Assembly (NCBI GenBank): GCA_963662985.1
Contig: OY760067.1
Location: 1,612,001 to 1,676,000, forward strand
Reading direction: 5' to 3'
DNA length: 64,000 nt
Source of the DNA: G963662985 sp963662985
GTDB lineage: Bacteria > Chloroflexota > Anaerolineae > Anaerolineales > UBA11579
Shown piece after piece: positions 52,537-60,637 of the stretch. The position numbers were made by a program, and so were the translations under genes. Below the pieces are notes generated by a model. The model searched no databases. It was not told where the DNA came from and saw nothing but the letters and a program-made list of their open reading frames with translations. How positions within the stretch are numbered: the first letter of the stretch is position 1; each line of letters begins with the position of its first letter.

Positions 52537-53508
52537 TTATTTGGTCAAAGCATGAACAATTGTACTCACATTATACTTGATATAATCAACATAAGTACTT
52601 GCATCTCCATCTTGATCACTTAAAGAACCCGTATAGAAGAAATACAATGCTGCACCAGTGTCCTCAGCAACGCGTTCAGCAAGCTCTGGGGAAACAGTGT
52701 TCCCTACAAAAATGGCTTGGACATTTTCATGCGCAATCAAATCTTGGAGAGCGGCCATTTCTTGTGCGGAAGGCTCTGCCAAGGTGCTGAAGCTTTGAAG
52801 AATGGCACCAGTTTGTTCGAAGTTGTAATCTCGACAGAAATAACCAAACAACAAGTGATCAGTGATTAATTTTCGGCTTTCAACGGGGATAACGGATACA
52901 GATTCTTCTACCCAAGCATCAAGATCATTTAATTCTGCCAAATATGCATTAGCGTTTGTTTGATATGCATCTGCATTTTCTGGGTCTACGGTGCTGAGTT
53001 GTTCAGCAATTACTGGCACCCATTCAATGACGTTCTTGGGGCTAATCCAAGTGTGAGGATCATATTCACCATGATCATGATCTTCGGCTTCCTCATCATC
53101 GTGGTCTGCTTCTTCTCCATCGTGGTCATCATCGTGGCTATGTGCGCTTGCAATTAAATCATTGTTTTCAGAGAGATAAACAATATTTGCATCAGCGCCA
53201 GCGTTTTCGATCATGTCCGCAAGAAAAGCTTCAAGTCCAGCGCCATTGGCAAATACTAAATCAGCATCTGCGAGTTTTGCCATATCTTGTGGGGAGGGAG
53301 AGAAGCTGTGAGGGTTTGAACCAACGGGTAATAAAACATCAACAGAGGTGACATCACCAACAACATTTGAAACCACATCAGCGACAATGCTTGTTGTTGC
53401 CAAAATCTTGATTGAATCAGATGAATTTTTGTTTGCTCCAAAAACATTGATTGTCCCAAAAATCAAAACAAAAATTACTAAAATAGAAAGAATAAATCTT
53501 TTTTTCAT
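52537..53508 (-). CDS. znuA: Zinc-type substrate-binding protein (ZnuA/cluster A-I)
   Basis: 323 residues from ATG 53508, with AAGGAG at 8 nt. A signal sequence (KRFILSILVIFVLIFGTINVFG) lacks a lipobox Cys, so it may be held by an uncleaved helix or secreted. The binding domain contains the conserved PVGSNPHSFSPSPQD and WISPKN. The acidic His-rich loop (HSHDDDHDGEEADHDD…) is typical of zinc chaperoning. Promoter region holds a Fur/Zur box (53553-53574). Confidence 0.92.
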   Translation of the reverse strand: MKKRFILSILVIFVLIFGTINVFGANKNSSDSIKILATTSIVADVVSNVVGDVTSVDVLLPVGSNPHSFSPSPQDMAKLADADLVFANGAGLEAFLADMIENAGADANIVYLSENNDLIASAHSHDDDHDGEEADHDDEEAEDHDHGEYDPHTWISPKNVIEWVPVIAEQLSTVDPENADAYQTNANAYLAELNDLDAWVEESVSVIPVESRKLITDHLLFGYFCRDYNFEQTGAILQSFSTLAEPSAQEMAALQDLIAHENVQAIFVGNTVSPELAERVAEDTGAALYFFYTGSLSDQDGDASTYVDYIKYNVSTIVHALTK

Positions 53509-53552
53509 GAGAAAACTCCTTATATAAGTTAAATTAAGAACCATATTCCTTA

Positions 53553-53574
53553 TTGAAAATGATTTTCATTATCA
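53553..53574. promoter_or_regulatory. Fur/Zur-family operator upstream of znuA
   Basis: TTGAAAATGATTTTCATTATCA: inverted repeat close to the Fur-box consensus (GATAATGATAATCATTATC), 45 bp before the znuA start. The adjacent Fur-family gene is the obvious regulator. Confidence 0.75.
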
Positions 53575-53632
53575 GTATCATAAGGAGTTTTTTGATTTTG
53601 TCAATAGAAGTGACAGTTTGTTTATGAAATTT

Positions 53633-54079
53633 TTATAGTTTTTGACATTCTTTGCACAAACCAAAGAACTGCAACCAATGATCTTTGATCAAAAAATCAG
53701 TTTCTTTTGCCACTCTTTTGGTGAGCGACTCTAGTTCGTCGCCTTCAAAGTAGGCAATGCGGCCACAGTTTTCACAAATCAAGATGTGTTCGTGACCGTC
53801 AACACCTGCGACAAAGGCTTGGCAATTTTCGGTTTGATGCACGCGGAGGACAAGACCAAGCTCTTCCATTTTTTCTAAAGTGCGATAGACAGTGACCAAG
53901 CCAAGGTTTTCAATCTTGTTGCGACCTTGATCAAAAATATCAACAGGGGTGATAGCATATTCTGATTCTGCAATGACCTCTAAGACCGCTTTGCGGGGGG
54001 TTGTAATGCGGTAGCCATTTTCTTTGAGGACACTGATCCAGCGTTCTATGTTTTTTTGGATGCGCGATTGTTCTATCAT
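53633..54079 (-). CDS. zur: Fur family transcriptional regulator (probably Zur)
   Basis: 148 residues. Winged helix (RITTPRKAVLEVIAESEYAI; LVTVYRTLEKMEELG) and C-terminal metal-binding part with HEHILICENCGR and CKECQKL, two CxxC pairs for structural zinc. Zinc versus iron control is inferred from the znu operon directly downstream. Follows the nucleoside phosphorylase by 6 nt, so it is read through from that gene too. Confidence 0.9.
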   Translation of the reverse strand: MIEQSRIQKNIERWISVLKENGYRITTPRKAVLEVIAESEYAITPVDIFDQGRNKIENLGLVTVYRTLEKMEELGLVLRVHQTENCQAFVAGVDGHEHILICENCGRIAYFEGDELESLTKRVAKETDFLIKDHWLQFFGLCKECQKL

Positions 54080-54085
54080 GTTTGA

Positions 54086-55393
54086 TTACATTCCGATCAC
54101 ATCATAAAACAAGGGTAATTTTTCTACCTCTGTTTCACTATATTGATATGCTTTGAGCAAACGTTCTTTCGCTTTTTCGCATTTTTGAGCGTCATTGGCA
54201 TAGATGGTGAACAGGGGACTATCTGGAGTGACGTAATCGCCCACTTTAGTATGCATCATTATCCCAACACTATGGTCAATAGGATCACTTTTTATGGCTC
54301 GACCAGCACCTAATTCTACAGCAGTTTCCCCCACTTCTCTTGCATGGATTTGTTTGAGATAACCGGATTGAGGTGCATTGACTGTTTCAATGATAGATGC
54401 AACTGGGAATTTTGTAACGTCGTCAACATAGCTCACATCGCCACCTTGGGCGCGAACGAGTGTTTTAAACACTTCAAATGCAGAACCGTCGTCAATGACT
54501 GCTTGCACTTTTTGTTTAGCTTCTTTCATATCTTTTGCGACTTCTCCTAAGATGAGGAGGTAGGCAGAAACGTCTATACAATGCTCACGGAAATCTTCAG
54601 CACCACCACCTTGTAGCGTTTCAATAGCTTCAATAACCTCTAAAGAGTTACCCACTGCATATCCTAAAGGTTGGTTCATATCTGAAAGAACAGCAATGGC
54701 TTTGCGATTGGCGAGGGCACCAATTTCGACCATTAAACGAGAAAGTTCTCTCGCTTCGTCTAAATTGTTCATAAAAGCACCTACACCCACTTTGACATCC
54801 AAAAGCATTCGTTGGGCACCAGAGGCAATCTTTTTGCTCATAATCGAAGATGCAATCAAAGGAATGGCTTTCACAGTACCCGTTACATCACGCAAGGCAT
54901 ACAGTTTCCCATCGGCTGGGGCAAGGTCGCCTGTTTGTCCAGTGAGGACGATGCGATCTTGTTTGAGTTGGTTTAAAAATTCTTCGGTGGTGAGATCTGT
55001 ACGGAATCCGGGAATGGATTCCATCTTGTCCAACGTCCCGCCGGTAAACCCTAAACCTCGACCAGACATTTTTCCAACAGGAATTCCGTTTGCAGCTACT
55101 ATTGGAGCAACGACTAAAGAAGTTTTGTCTCCCACCCCCCCTGTAGAATGTTTATCTAAAGCAATTTCAACAGTACCTGTGAGGTCTAAGATTTCACCTG
55201 AATGAGCCATGGACATGGTTAACTCTTTGGTTTCCATTTCGTTCATGCCATTTAGTAAAATAGCCATCAACCATGCGGAGATTTGGTAATCAGGAATTTC
55301 ACCTTTGGTATACCCTTGGATCATAAAATCAATTTCAGCTTGGCTAAGTTCAAGACCATCTCGTTTTTTTATAATTAAATCAACAGCTCTCAT
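54086..55393 (-). CDS. pdp: Pyrimidine-nucleoside (thymidine) phosphorylase
   Basis: 435 residues from ATG 55393 (AAGGTGG upstream; GTG 55402 rejected). Cleaves pyrimidine nucleosides with phosphate. Hallmarks: DLIIKKRDGLELSQAEIDFM, DKHSTGGVGDKTSLVV (phosphate loop), SGRGLGFTGGTLDKMES, and KIASGAQRMLLDVKVG. Could be DeoA or Pdp; substrate range unresolved. The start of an operon with zur. Confidence 0.93.
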   Translation of the reverse strand: MRAVDLIIKKRDGLELSQAEIDFMIQGYTKGEIPDYQISAWLMAILLNGMNEMETKELTMSMAHSGEILDLTGTVEIALDKHSTGGVGDKTSLVVAPIVAANGIPVGKMSGRGLGFTGGTLDKMESIPGFRTDLTTEEFLNQLKQDRIVLTGQTGDLAPADGKLYALRDVTGTVKAIPLIASSIMSKKIASGAQRMLLDVKVGVGAFMNNLDEARELSRLMVEIGALANRKAIAVLSDMNQPLGYAVGNSLEVIEAIETLQGGGAEDFREHCIDVSAYLLILGEVAKDMKEAKQKVQAVIDDGSAFEVFKTLVRAQGGDVSYVDDVTKFPVASIIETVNAPQSGYLKQIHAREVGETAVELGAGRAIKSDPIDHSVGIMMHTKVGDYVTPDSPLFTIYANDAQKCEKAKERLLKAYQYSETEVEKLPLFYDVIGM

Positions 55394-55570
55394 TGGAACC
55401 ACCTTATAATTTTGAATTTTTATTGATTTTAAATTCTATCATTAAACACATCTACAATACTGAAAATTTTTTAACATTTGTTTTGGGATTTTAATGAGCA
55501 ATTTCATCTTTTTATTAGAAAAGTTTCCTGAAAACTAATATAATAATAAGAAAGACGAAGTGGAGGATCA

Positions 55571-56080
55571 ATGGAAGAACAGAAGATCTCAAAAATAATG
55601 CTTTATCGAGAGTCACAAATTTTTTGGGGAGATCTTGTGTTAAATGCAAATATTAGTCCGATTCACTTTATTCATAATTCTCAAAACTTGAATTTTATAT
55701 CACTTGAAAACGCAAAATCAATTAATTTTAAAACAGATGGACCACTGAAACCTATCTCATATACTGAATTACATGTTCCTGTTCAAAAATTGTTGGCCGT
55801 ACATTTTTTGCCCCCCAACATTGAAAAATATGATACAAGTAGTGATGTGGAAAAATCAAATAATTTTCAGATTGATATTACAGTGGGAGATTTTATTTTC
55901 AGAGGAAGTTTGATCTTCTCAAACCAATTGACCTTGATCCAATATATTAAACGTCAATCGAGTAATTTTTTGACTTTGTCTGACGTGCGCATTATTCATC
56001 AAACTCGCAAGGATTTTAATAAGATCGCTACCCCCTATGCGTTTGTGAGCATATCAGAAGCGATTGTTGGATTACGATAG
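55571..56080 (+). CDS. Unknown protein with an internal duplication
   Basis: 169 residues, soluble, strand-rich. Two similar segments: residues about 13-55 (YRESQIFWGDLVLNANISPI … NFISLENAKSI) and about 105-148 (ITVGDFIFRGSLIFSNQLTL … NFLTLSDVRII). The layout 'GDhhh…S.h.hI….NFh.Lx.h+.I' suggests two small beta domains, so a pseudo-dimer. Good ribosome-binding site GGAGG. No recognised domain or pathway. Single gene, convergent with queA. Confidence 0.65.
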   Translation: MEEQKISKIMLYRESQIFWGDLVLNANISPIHFIHNSQNLNFISLENAKSINFKTDGPLKPISYTELHVPVQKLLAVHFLPPNIEKYDTSSDVEKSNNFQIDITVGDFIFRGSLIFSNQLTLIQYIKRQSSNFLTLSDVRIIHQTRKDFNKIATPYAFVSISEAIVGLR

Positions 56081-56105
56081 GTTAATAAATTTATCTGAAC
56101 AAAAG

Positions 56106-57194
56106 TTAAAGAATAAACATTGCGTCCCCAAAGGAATAGAAACGATATTTTTCTTCAACGGCTGTGTGATAGGCAGTTAATAATTTCTCGCGCCCCACAA
56201 AGGAACTAATTAGCATAATCAAAGTTGACTTGGGTAAGTGGAAGTTGGTGAGGATGCAGTCAACGACTTTGAATTGATAGCCGGGGAGGATAAAAAGATC
56301 GGTTTGTGTTGCAAATGGGCCGACAATATCCCCTTTTGAGCTTATCCCAAGCTTTTCCACAGGGTTATCCTCAAAGTTTTCCCCAGATTTATCCCCAACG
56401 TTATCCACATAACGAGCGGCAGTTTCTAGTGTGCGCACAGAGGTGGTGCCGACAGCGATGATGCGGCCACCATTCCGATGGGTTTCATTGATTAATTTTG
56501 CATTTTCAGGTGTGAGGGTGCACCATTCAGTGTGGATATGATGTTCCAAAGGATCCTCTTCCATGACGGGCATAAAGGTGTCTAGGCCAACGTGTAAGGT
56601 GACATAGGCAATACGTACGCCCATAGCTTGCACTTTTTGGAGCAGGTCTTCGGTAAAATGTAATCCAGCGGTAGGCGCTGCTGCGGAGCCCGTTTCATGG
56701 GCAAACACAGTTTGATAACGGTCGGGGGTGTGAAGTTTCTCATGGATATAGGGAGGAAGGGGCATTTCGCCAATCGTATCTAGGGCTGCGGTTATCTCAT
56801 GTTCAAATCGAACTACTCGTTTGGAACCTTCTAGCACTTGGGTAACTTTGCCGTGCGTGCCATCACTTAATTTGAAACGTTTACCGACGGTCATGCGTTT
56901 GCCGCCTATGATCGCTTCCCATGTGACTTCATCAAGGCGTTTGAGGAGTAAAATTTCAATCTTGCCTCCACTAGGGTCTTTTTCCGCAAAAAGACGAGCA
57001 GGGATTACTTTGGTTTGATTGAGTACTAAAAGGTCGCCGGGCTGAAGATAGTCGACAACGTCACGATAGATGCGGTGTTCAATTAAATCTGAATCTTTAT
57101 GGAGTACTAATAAGCGGGAAGAATCACGTGGTTCCACAGGGGTTTGCGCAATACGCTCTTCAGGAAGATGATAATCAAAGTCATTTGTTTTCAT
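56106..57194 (-). CDS. queA: QueA, S-adenosylmethionine:tRNA ribosyltransferase-isomerase
   Basis: 362 residues. Makes epoxyqueuosine in tRNA. Signatures: FDYHLPEERIAQTPVEPRDS, LVLNQTKVIPARLF, TAGLHFTEDLL, HVGLDTFMPV, and the C-terminal NFHLPKSTLIMLISSFVGRE. An unusual in-frame stretch (about residues 262-285: VDNV GDKS GENF EDNP VEKL G) of tetrapeptide repeats sits between TLETAARY and the IVGPFATQTDLF motif. At DNA level it is a series of DnaA-box-like nonamers (see findings). Confidence 0.94.
   Translation of the reverse strand: MKTNDFDYHLPEERIAQTPVEPRDSSRLLVLHKDSDLIEHRIYRDVVDYLQPGDLLVLNQTKVIPARLFAEKDPSGGKIEILLLKRLDEVTWEAIIGGKRMTVGKRFKLSDGTHGKVTQVLEGSKRVVRFEHEITAALDTIGEMPLPPYIHEKLHTPDRYQTVFAHETGSAAAPTAGLHFTEDLLQKVQAMGVRIAYVTLHVGLDTFMPVMEEDPLEHHIHTEWCTLTPENAKLINETHRNGGRIIAVGTTSVRTLETAARYVDNVGDKSGENFEDNPVEKLGISSKGDIVGPFATQTDLFILPGYQFKVVDCILTNFHLPKSTLIMLISSFVGREKLLTAYHTAVEEKYRFYSFGDAMFIL
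56342..56409 (+). repeat. Six DnaA-box-like nonamers at 11-12 bp spacing within queA
   Basis: On the + strand: TTATCCCAA (56342), TTTTCCACA (56353), TTATCCTCA (56365), TTTTCCCCA (56377), TTATCCCCA (56389), TTATCCACA (56401). Steps are 11, 12, 12, 12 and 12 bp. The last is an exact match to TTATNCACA; three have one mismatch, two have two. They encode a tetrapeptide repeat in QueA. Confidence 0.8.
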
Positions 57195-57221
57195 GTGCGT
57201 TCCAAGAAAAAAAGGGAGAGA

Positions 57222-58244
57222 TTAGAACAAGCGTTGTTGTTCGTCCTTTTTGTGATAGTCTAAGCCAAGGTGTTGACAAGCTTTTTGAGTAGCCACTCGA
57301 CCTTGCGGAGTGCGTTGCAAAAAGCCTAGTTGTAATAAATAAGGTTCCACAACATCCATAATGGTGTCTTCTTCTTCACCAATGGATGCAGCAATGGTTT
57401 TTAGCCCAACGGGCCCACAATCAAATTTTTCGATAATCGTGTGCAAAACACGACGATCTAAGTCATCTAGTCCTAAATGATCAATTTCTAATAGTTCTAA
57501 TGCGGCTTGAGCAGACTCAGCGTCAATCACTCCTCCAGCACGTACTTGGGCATAATCTCGCACACGGCGTAGCAAACGCAACGCTACACGAGGAGTGCCT
57601 CTGGCGCGTAGGCCCATAGCATTTATTCCATCAGGCGTGGCTTCTACTTCCATTTTTTCTGCACCACGTTGAATAATCTGGCAGATTGCTTCAGGAGAGT
57701 AATAATTCATACGATAAGTAGCCCCAAAGCGAGCTCGCAAAGGAGAAGTCACCATTGCTAAACGAGTGGTGGCACCAATGACGGTGAACTTAGGGAGTTT
57801 AAGGCGAATATTACGGGCAGCAGGTCCTTTACCAATCATGATATCCAAAGCATAATCTTCCATAGCGGGATAAAGCACTTCTTCTACTGCTCGACCGAGG
57901 CGATGAACTTCGTCGATGAATAAGACATCTCCTTCACGTAAGTTGGTGAGAATGGCAGCGAGATCTCCTTGCCGTTCGATAACGGGGCCGGCAGTGATCT
58001 TGATATTGACACCCATTTCGGTAGCCAAAACATGCGCTAAGGTGGTTTTCCCTAACCCGGGAGGACCATAAAAAAGTACATGATCTAAAGGCTCATTACG
58101 TTGTTTGGCAGCTTCAATCAAAATATGAAGATTATCTTTGATGCGTTCTTGCCCGATCACTTCTTCTAAGGTGTGGGGGCGGAGCGCTTTATCAACCCCA
58201 TCTTCTTGTCGTTTGGATGAGGTTATTAGTCGGTCATTATTCAT
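57222..58244 (-). CDS. ruvB: RuvB Holliday-junction branch-migration ATPase
   Basis: 340 residues: Walker A FYGPPGLGKTTLAHVLA, Walker B FIDEVHRLG, sensor 1 GATTRLAMVTSPLRARFG, and the C-terminal winged helix QRTPQGRVATQKACQHLG. It forms the hexameric motor of RuvABC. Followed by queA (27-nt gap), a common ruvB-queA pairing. TATAAT lies 7 nt before the ATG, without a ribosome-binding site. Confidence 0.96.
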   Translation of the reverse strand: MNNDRLITSSKRQEDGVDKALRPHTLEEVIGQERIKDNLHILIEAAKQRNEPLDHVLFYGPPGLGKTTLAHVLATEMGVNIKITAGPVIERQGDLAAILTNLREGDVLFIDEVHRLGRAVEEVLYPAMEDYALDIMIGKGPAARNIRLKLPKFTVIGATTRLAMVTSPLRARFGATYRMNYYSPEAICQIIQRGAEKMEVEATPDGINAMGLRARGTPRVALRLLRRVRDYAQVRAGGVIDAESAQAALELLEIDHLGLDDLDRRVLHTIIEKFDCGPVGLKTIAASIGEEEDTIMDVVEPYLLQLGFLQRTPQGRVATQKACQHLGLDYHKKDEQQRLF

Positions 58245-58251
58245 AGCCTAA

Positions 58252-58279
58252 ATTATAACATGCACAAAAAAACTGACAA
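58252..58279 (-). promoter_or_regulatory. ruvB promoter, leaderless type, overlapping the upstream terminator
   Basis: Minus strand: -35 TTGTCA (58274-58279), 16-bp spacer, -10 TATAAT (58252-58257), then 7 nt to the ATG. The -35 is also the 3' arm of the preceding gene's terminator. Confidence 0.65.
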
Positions 58280-58298
58280 TCGCATCTCGCGATTGTCA
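58274..58298 (-). terminator. Terminator after the PRTase-like gene
   Basis: Stem tgacaatcgc / gcgattgtca with 5-nt loop and a run of seven T on the minus strand. Confidence 0.85.
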
Positions 58299-58328
58299 AT
58301 TTTTAACATTGTTTATTTTAAGTGTATT

Positions 58329-59390
58329 TTACGCTTCTTCAAACATTTTTTGGAGCGTTTCTAAGGGGATGTTCTTCTCCATCGCTGCCCAAATGGTGGA
58401 ATAGGGCACGATGTCGTCAAATGTATAGCCAAGTTCTTTGAGTGTATGAATTGAGATAGGTTCTACGGGCAAATCTTGGGAAGTAAACCCAATTTCTGCA
58501 ATCTGACTGCGCCAAACAGAGCGAGCTTGTGCCTTGCCATAGATATTGGCCGTGAAATCGCCTCCCATACAAATGGAATACATTTTGTCACCAAAATATT
58601 TTTTGAGCAATGCTGCATCACGTGGGTCTGTTTCTTCTTTGGGGAAGTAGCAGTCGTACATGTTGACAGGATTAACATCGAGCAATTCGTGATACACAAA
58701 GAAGGTGGTTTTGACACCGAGTTCATCGGCACAAATTTTACTAATGCGTTCTACCCCTTGGATGGTGGCGAACACGGAAACAATCGTAATCTCGCTTAAA
58801 TTGGGGAATCGTTTTTTCAATTCTCGGATGGCAACAATTAAGTTGCGTCCACCTGCAATGGAATCGACCATGATGGCATGGGTGATCTCTTCTTGCACAC
58901 GTGCCGCAATTTCCGGCTCTTCTGGAAGGTCTAAACGATAGTGACTGATTTTGCCAATCTTGCCACGTAAACCTTTCTCATCTGCAACATGATGAACGTC
59001 CATCACGAGATAGAGTTGAGGAGTGATGTTGGCAAGGGAAGAGTTAAGGAAGGGATTTTGAGCAATTGGCTCGCGCAGAAGCATTGCGCCAACAGTGTTA
59101 TGTTTGGGATCAATATGAGACATTGAGTCTTGATATTCTTTGGTCATCATCATCAAGTGTGTGGTGATGTCGAGGTCAAGATTGCGTAAGCCACTCAAGT
59201 GCAAACGTCCAGGAGCAAAGTAAAGTTCACCGCCGCGTAGTTTTACACATCCAACAATACACGCACGCGTATCTGCTGTCTGGAAGATATGTACATCAGA
59301 AGCAGTCACCCGCAATCGGCGCATTACATAGTTTGTCTCAAGGCGTGGGTATAGCCGAGGAGAAAAAATTGTTCCTTTGGTTGTACTCAT
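58329..59390 (-). CDS. Phosphoribosyltransferase-like protein of unknown function
   Basis: 353 residues. The middle part (about residues 165-225) resembles a type-I PRTase, uracil-PRTase-like: MVDSIAGGRN stands where UPRT has its DPMLATGGS PRPP loop, followed by ITIVSVFATIQGVERISK as the next strand-helix. The first D of the loop is D176. The ~165-residue N-terminal region and the C-terminus with DAALLKKYFGDKMYS are not recognised. A PRPP-dependent reaction is possible, but key loop residues deviate. Own terminator; AGGA site. Confidence 0.5.
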   Translation of the reverse strand: MSTTKGTIFSPRLYPRLETNYVMRRLRVTASDVHIFQTADTRACIVGCVKLRGGELYFAPGRLHLSGLRNLDLDITTHLMMMTKEYQDSMSHIDPKHNTVGAMLLREPIAQNPFLNSSLANITPQLYLVMDVHHVADEKGLRGKIGKISHYRLDLPEEPEIAARVQEEITHAIMVDSIAGGRNLIVAIRELKKRFPNLSEITIVSVFATIQGVERISKICADELGVKTTFFVYHELLDVNPVNMYDCYFPKEETDPRDAALLKKYFGDKMYSICMGGDFTANIYGKAQARSVWRSQIAEIGFTSQDLPVEPISIHTLKELGYTFDDIVPYSTIWAAMEKNIPLETLQKMFEEA

Positions 59391-59453
59391 GAATAAATCC
59401 TACATAAATTAATTTAATCTGAAAATAATCTTTGCCTATTATACATGAAACTG

Positions 59454-60467
59454 TTAATTGTCATATAACTTTTTGATATTTGGAATCAAATACTCTGAGA
59501 AAGCACGTTGAACGTCAAAATCAGGTGCCCAGCCCCAATCTTTGCGTGCCATGGTGTCATCAATGTCCATTGGCCATGAGTCGACAATCCCTTGGCGTTT
59601 GAGATCTGGTTGATAGGTCACTTTAGCTTCAGGGAAATATTTTTTAACCCATTCGCAGATCTCTTCAGCAGAAAGAGAGAAACTGGTCACGTTATAGACG
59701 GATTTGGTGAGTTTTTCTTTGGGAGCCGCAGCTAAGGTAAGCAAGGCTTTGACTGCATCAGGCATAGCCATGAAGGGCAACACGCGATCAGCATCCACAA
59801 AACATTCATAAGATTCGTTTTTTGCAGCCGCATGTAGCATTTCAGGGGCATAGTCTGTGGTACCACCGCTAGGCATAGTGAAAGCACTAATCAATCCGGG
59901 GAAGCGTACAGAGCGAAAGTCTAGCAAGGTGGATTGCTGTGCAGCGAGTTGCATGAAGTTTTTAGAATAGTATTCTCCTAAAAATTCACAATAGAGCTTA
60001 TTGCCACCATACATCGTTTTGGGATAGTTATATTCCCATTCACGTACACGCGCGTATTTAATCTTGGTACGTTCATCTGGCAGGCCATAGGCGGCGATGG
60101 AGCTGGGAAAGATAAATTTAACAGGTTTTGCGCGCCAACGGCTTTGTTGGTTGGCGAGTTCTAAAAGTTGTAATGTGCCCTCCACATTCACACGATGTGC
60201 AGCATCGGGAGTGAACTCAGCACGAGTGGAAAGTAATGCGGCTAGGTGAAAAATAGTGTCTATTTCATATTCACTCACTAAGCGATCTAGCAGAATCTTA
60301 TCAAGGATTGAACCGACAATATGAGTAGATTTTCCTTCCATATGGGCGGGTAAAGGTCGTAAGTCTACGCTCAGAATGTGATTATCTTCGTTTTTGCCCA
60401 AAGCATTAATCAAGGCTTCTCCAATTTCGCCTGCTGCCCCTGTGATGAGAATTACTTTTTTGCGCAT
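59454..60467 (-). CDS. NAD-dependent epimerase/dehydratase, L-threonine 3-dehydrogenase-like (SDR type)
   Basis: 337 residues from ATG 60467 (AAGGAA site; a TTG 6 nt upstream is rejected). Rossmann motif ILITGAAGEIGEALI, catalytic YGGNK (Y-x3-K) and S in PSSIAAYG. The sequence FRSVRFPGLIS…GGTTDYAPEMLHAA, then VLPFMAMPDAVKALL, matches SDR-type threonine dehydrogenases. It would oxidise L-threonine to 2-amino-3-ketobutyrate with NAD+. No ketobutyrate-CoA ligase (kbl) nearby. A sugar epimerase is the alternative. Confidence 0.78.
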   Translation of the reverse strand: MRKKVILITGAAGEIGEALINALGKNEDNHILSVDLRPLPAHMEGKSTHIVGSILDKILLDRLVSEYEIDTIFHLAALLSTRAEFTPDAAHRVNVEGTLQLLELANQQSRWRAKPVKFIFPSSIAAYGLPDERTKIKYARVREWEYNYPKTMYGGNKLYCEFLGEYYSKNFMQLAAQQSTLLDFRSVRFPGLISAFTMPSGGTTDYAPEMLHAAAKNESYECFVDADRVLPFMAMPDAVKALLTLAAAPKEKLTKSVYNVTSFSLSAEEICEWVKKYFPEAKVTYQPDLKRQGIVDSWPMDIDDTMARKDWGWAPDFDVQRAFSEYLIPNIKKLYDN

Positions 60468-60497
60468 TTGCAAATTCCTTCCTAACGGATTAAATTA

Positions 60498-60526
60498 AAA
60501 CAGAGTTGCCAAAGACAACTCTGTTT
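60498..60526 (-). terminator. Terminator after the DUF4870 gene
   Basis: Stem aaacagagttg / caactctgttt; T-rich on the minus strand, about 110 nt past the stop codon at 60638. Nothing else is seen in 60527-60637. Confidence 0.6.
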
Positions 60527-60637
60527 GATTCAAAACAATAGACTTTAGTCGTAGTAGTTATACGAGTTTCCATCCATTAAATTATACATTTATTTTTGTT
60601 TTTTAGGCAAAAAATGTTTTGAATAGAAAAGCGATAA

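Noticed and set aside
55400..55570. Possible RNA gene or mobile-element end between pdp and orf55571
   Set aside because: AT-rich only; no hairpin, tRNA-like fold or inverted repeats found.
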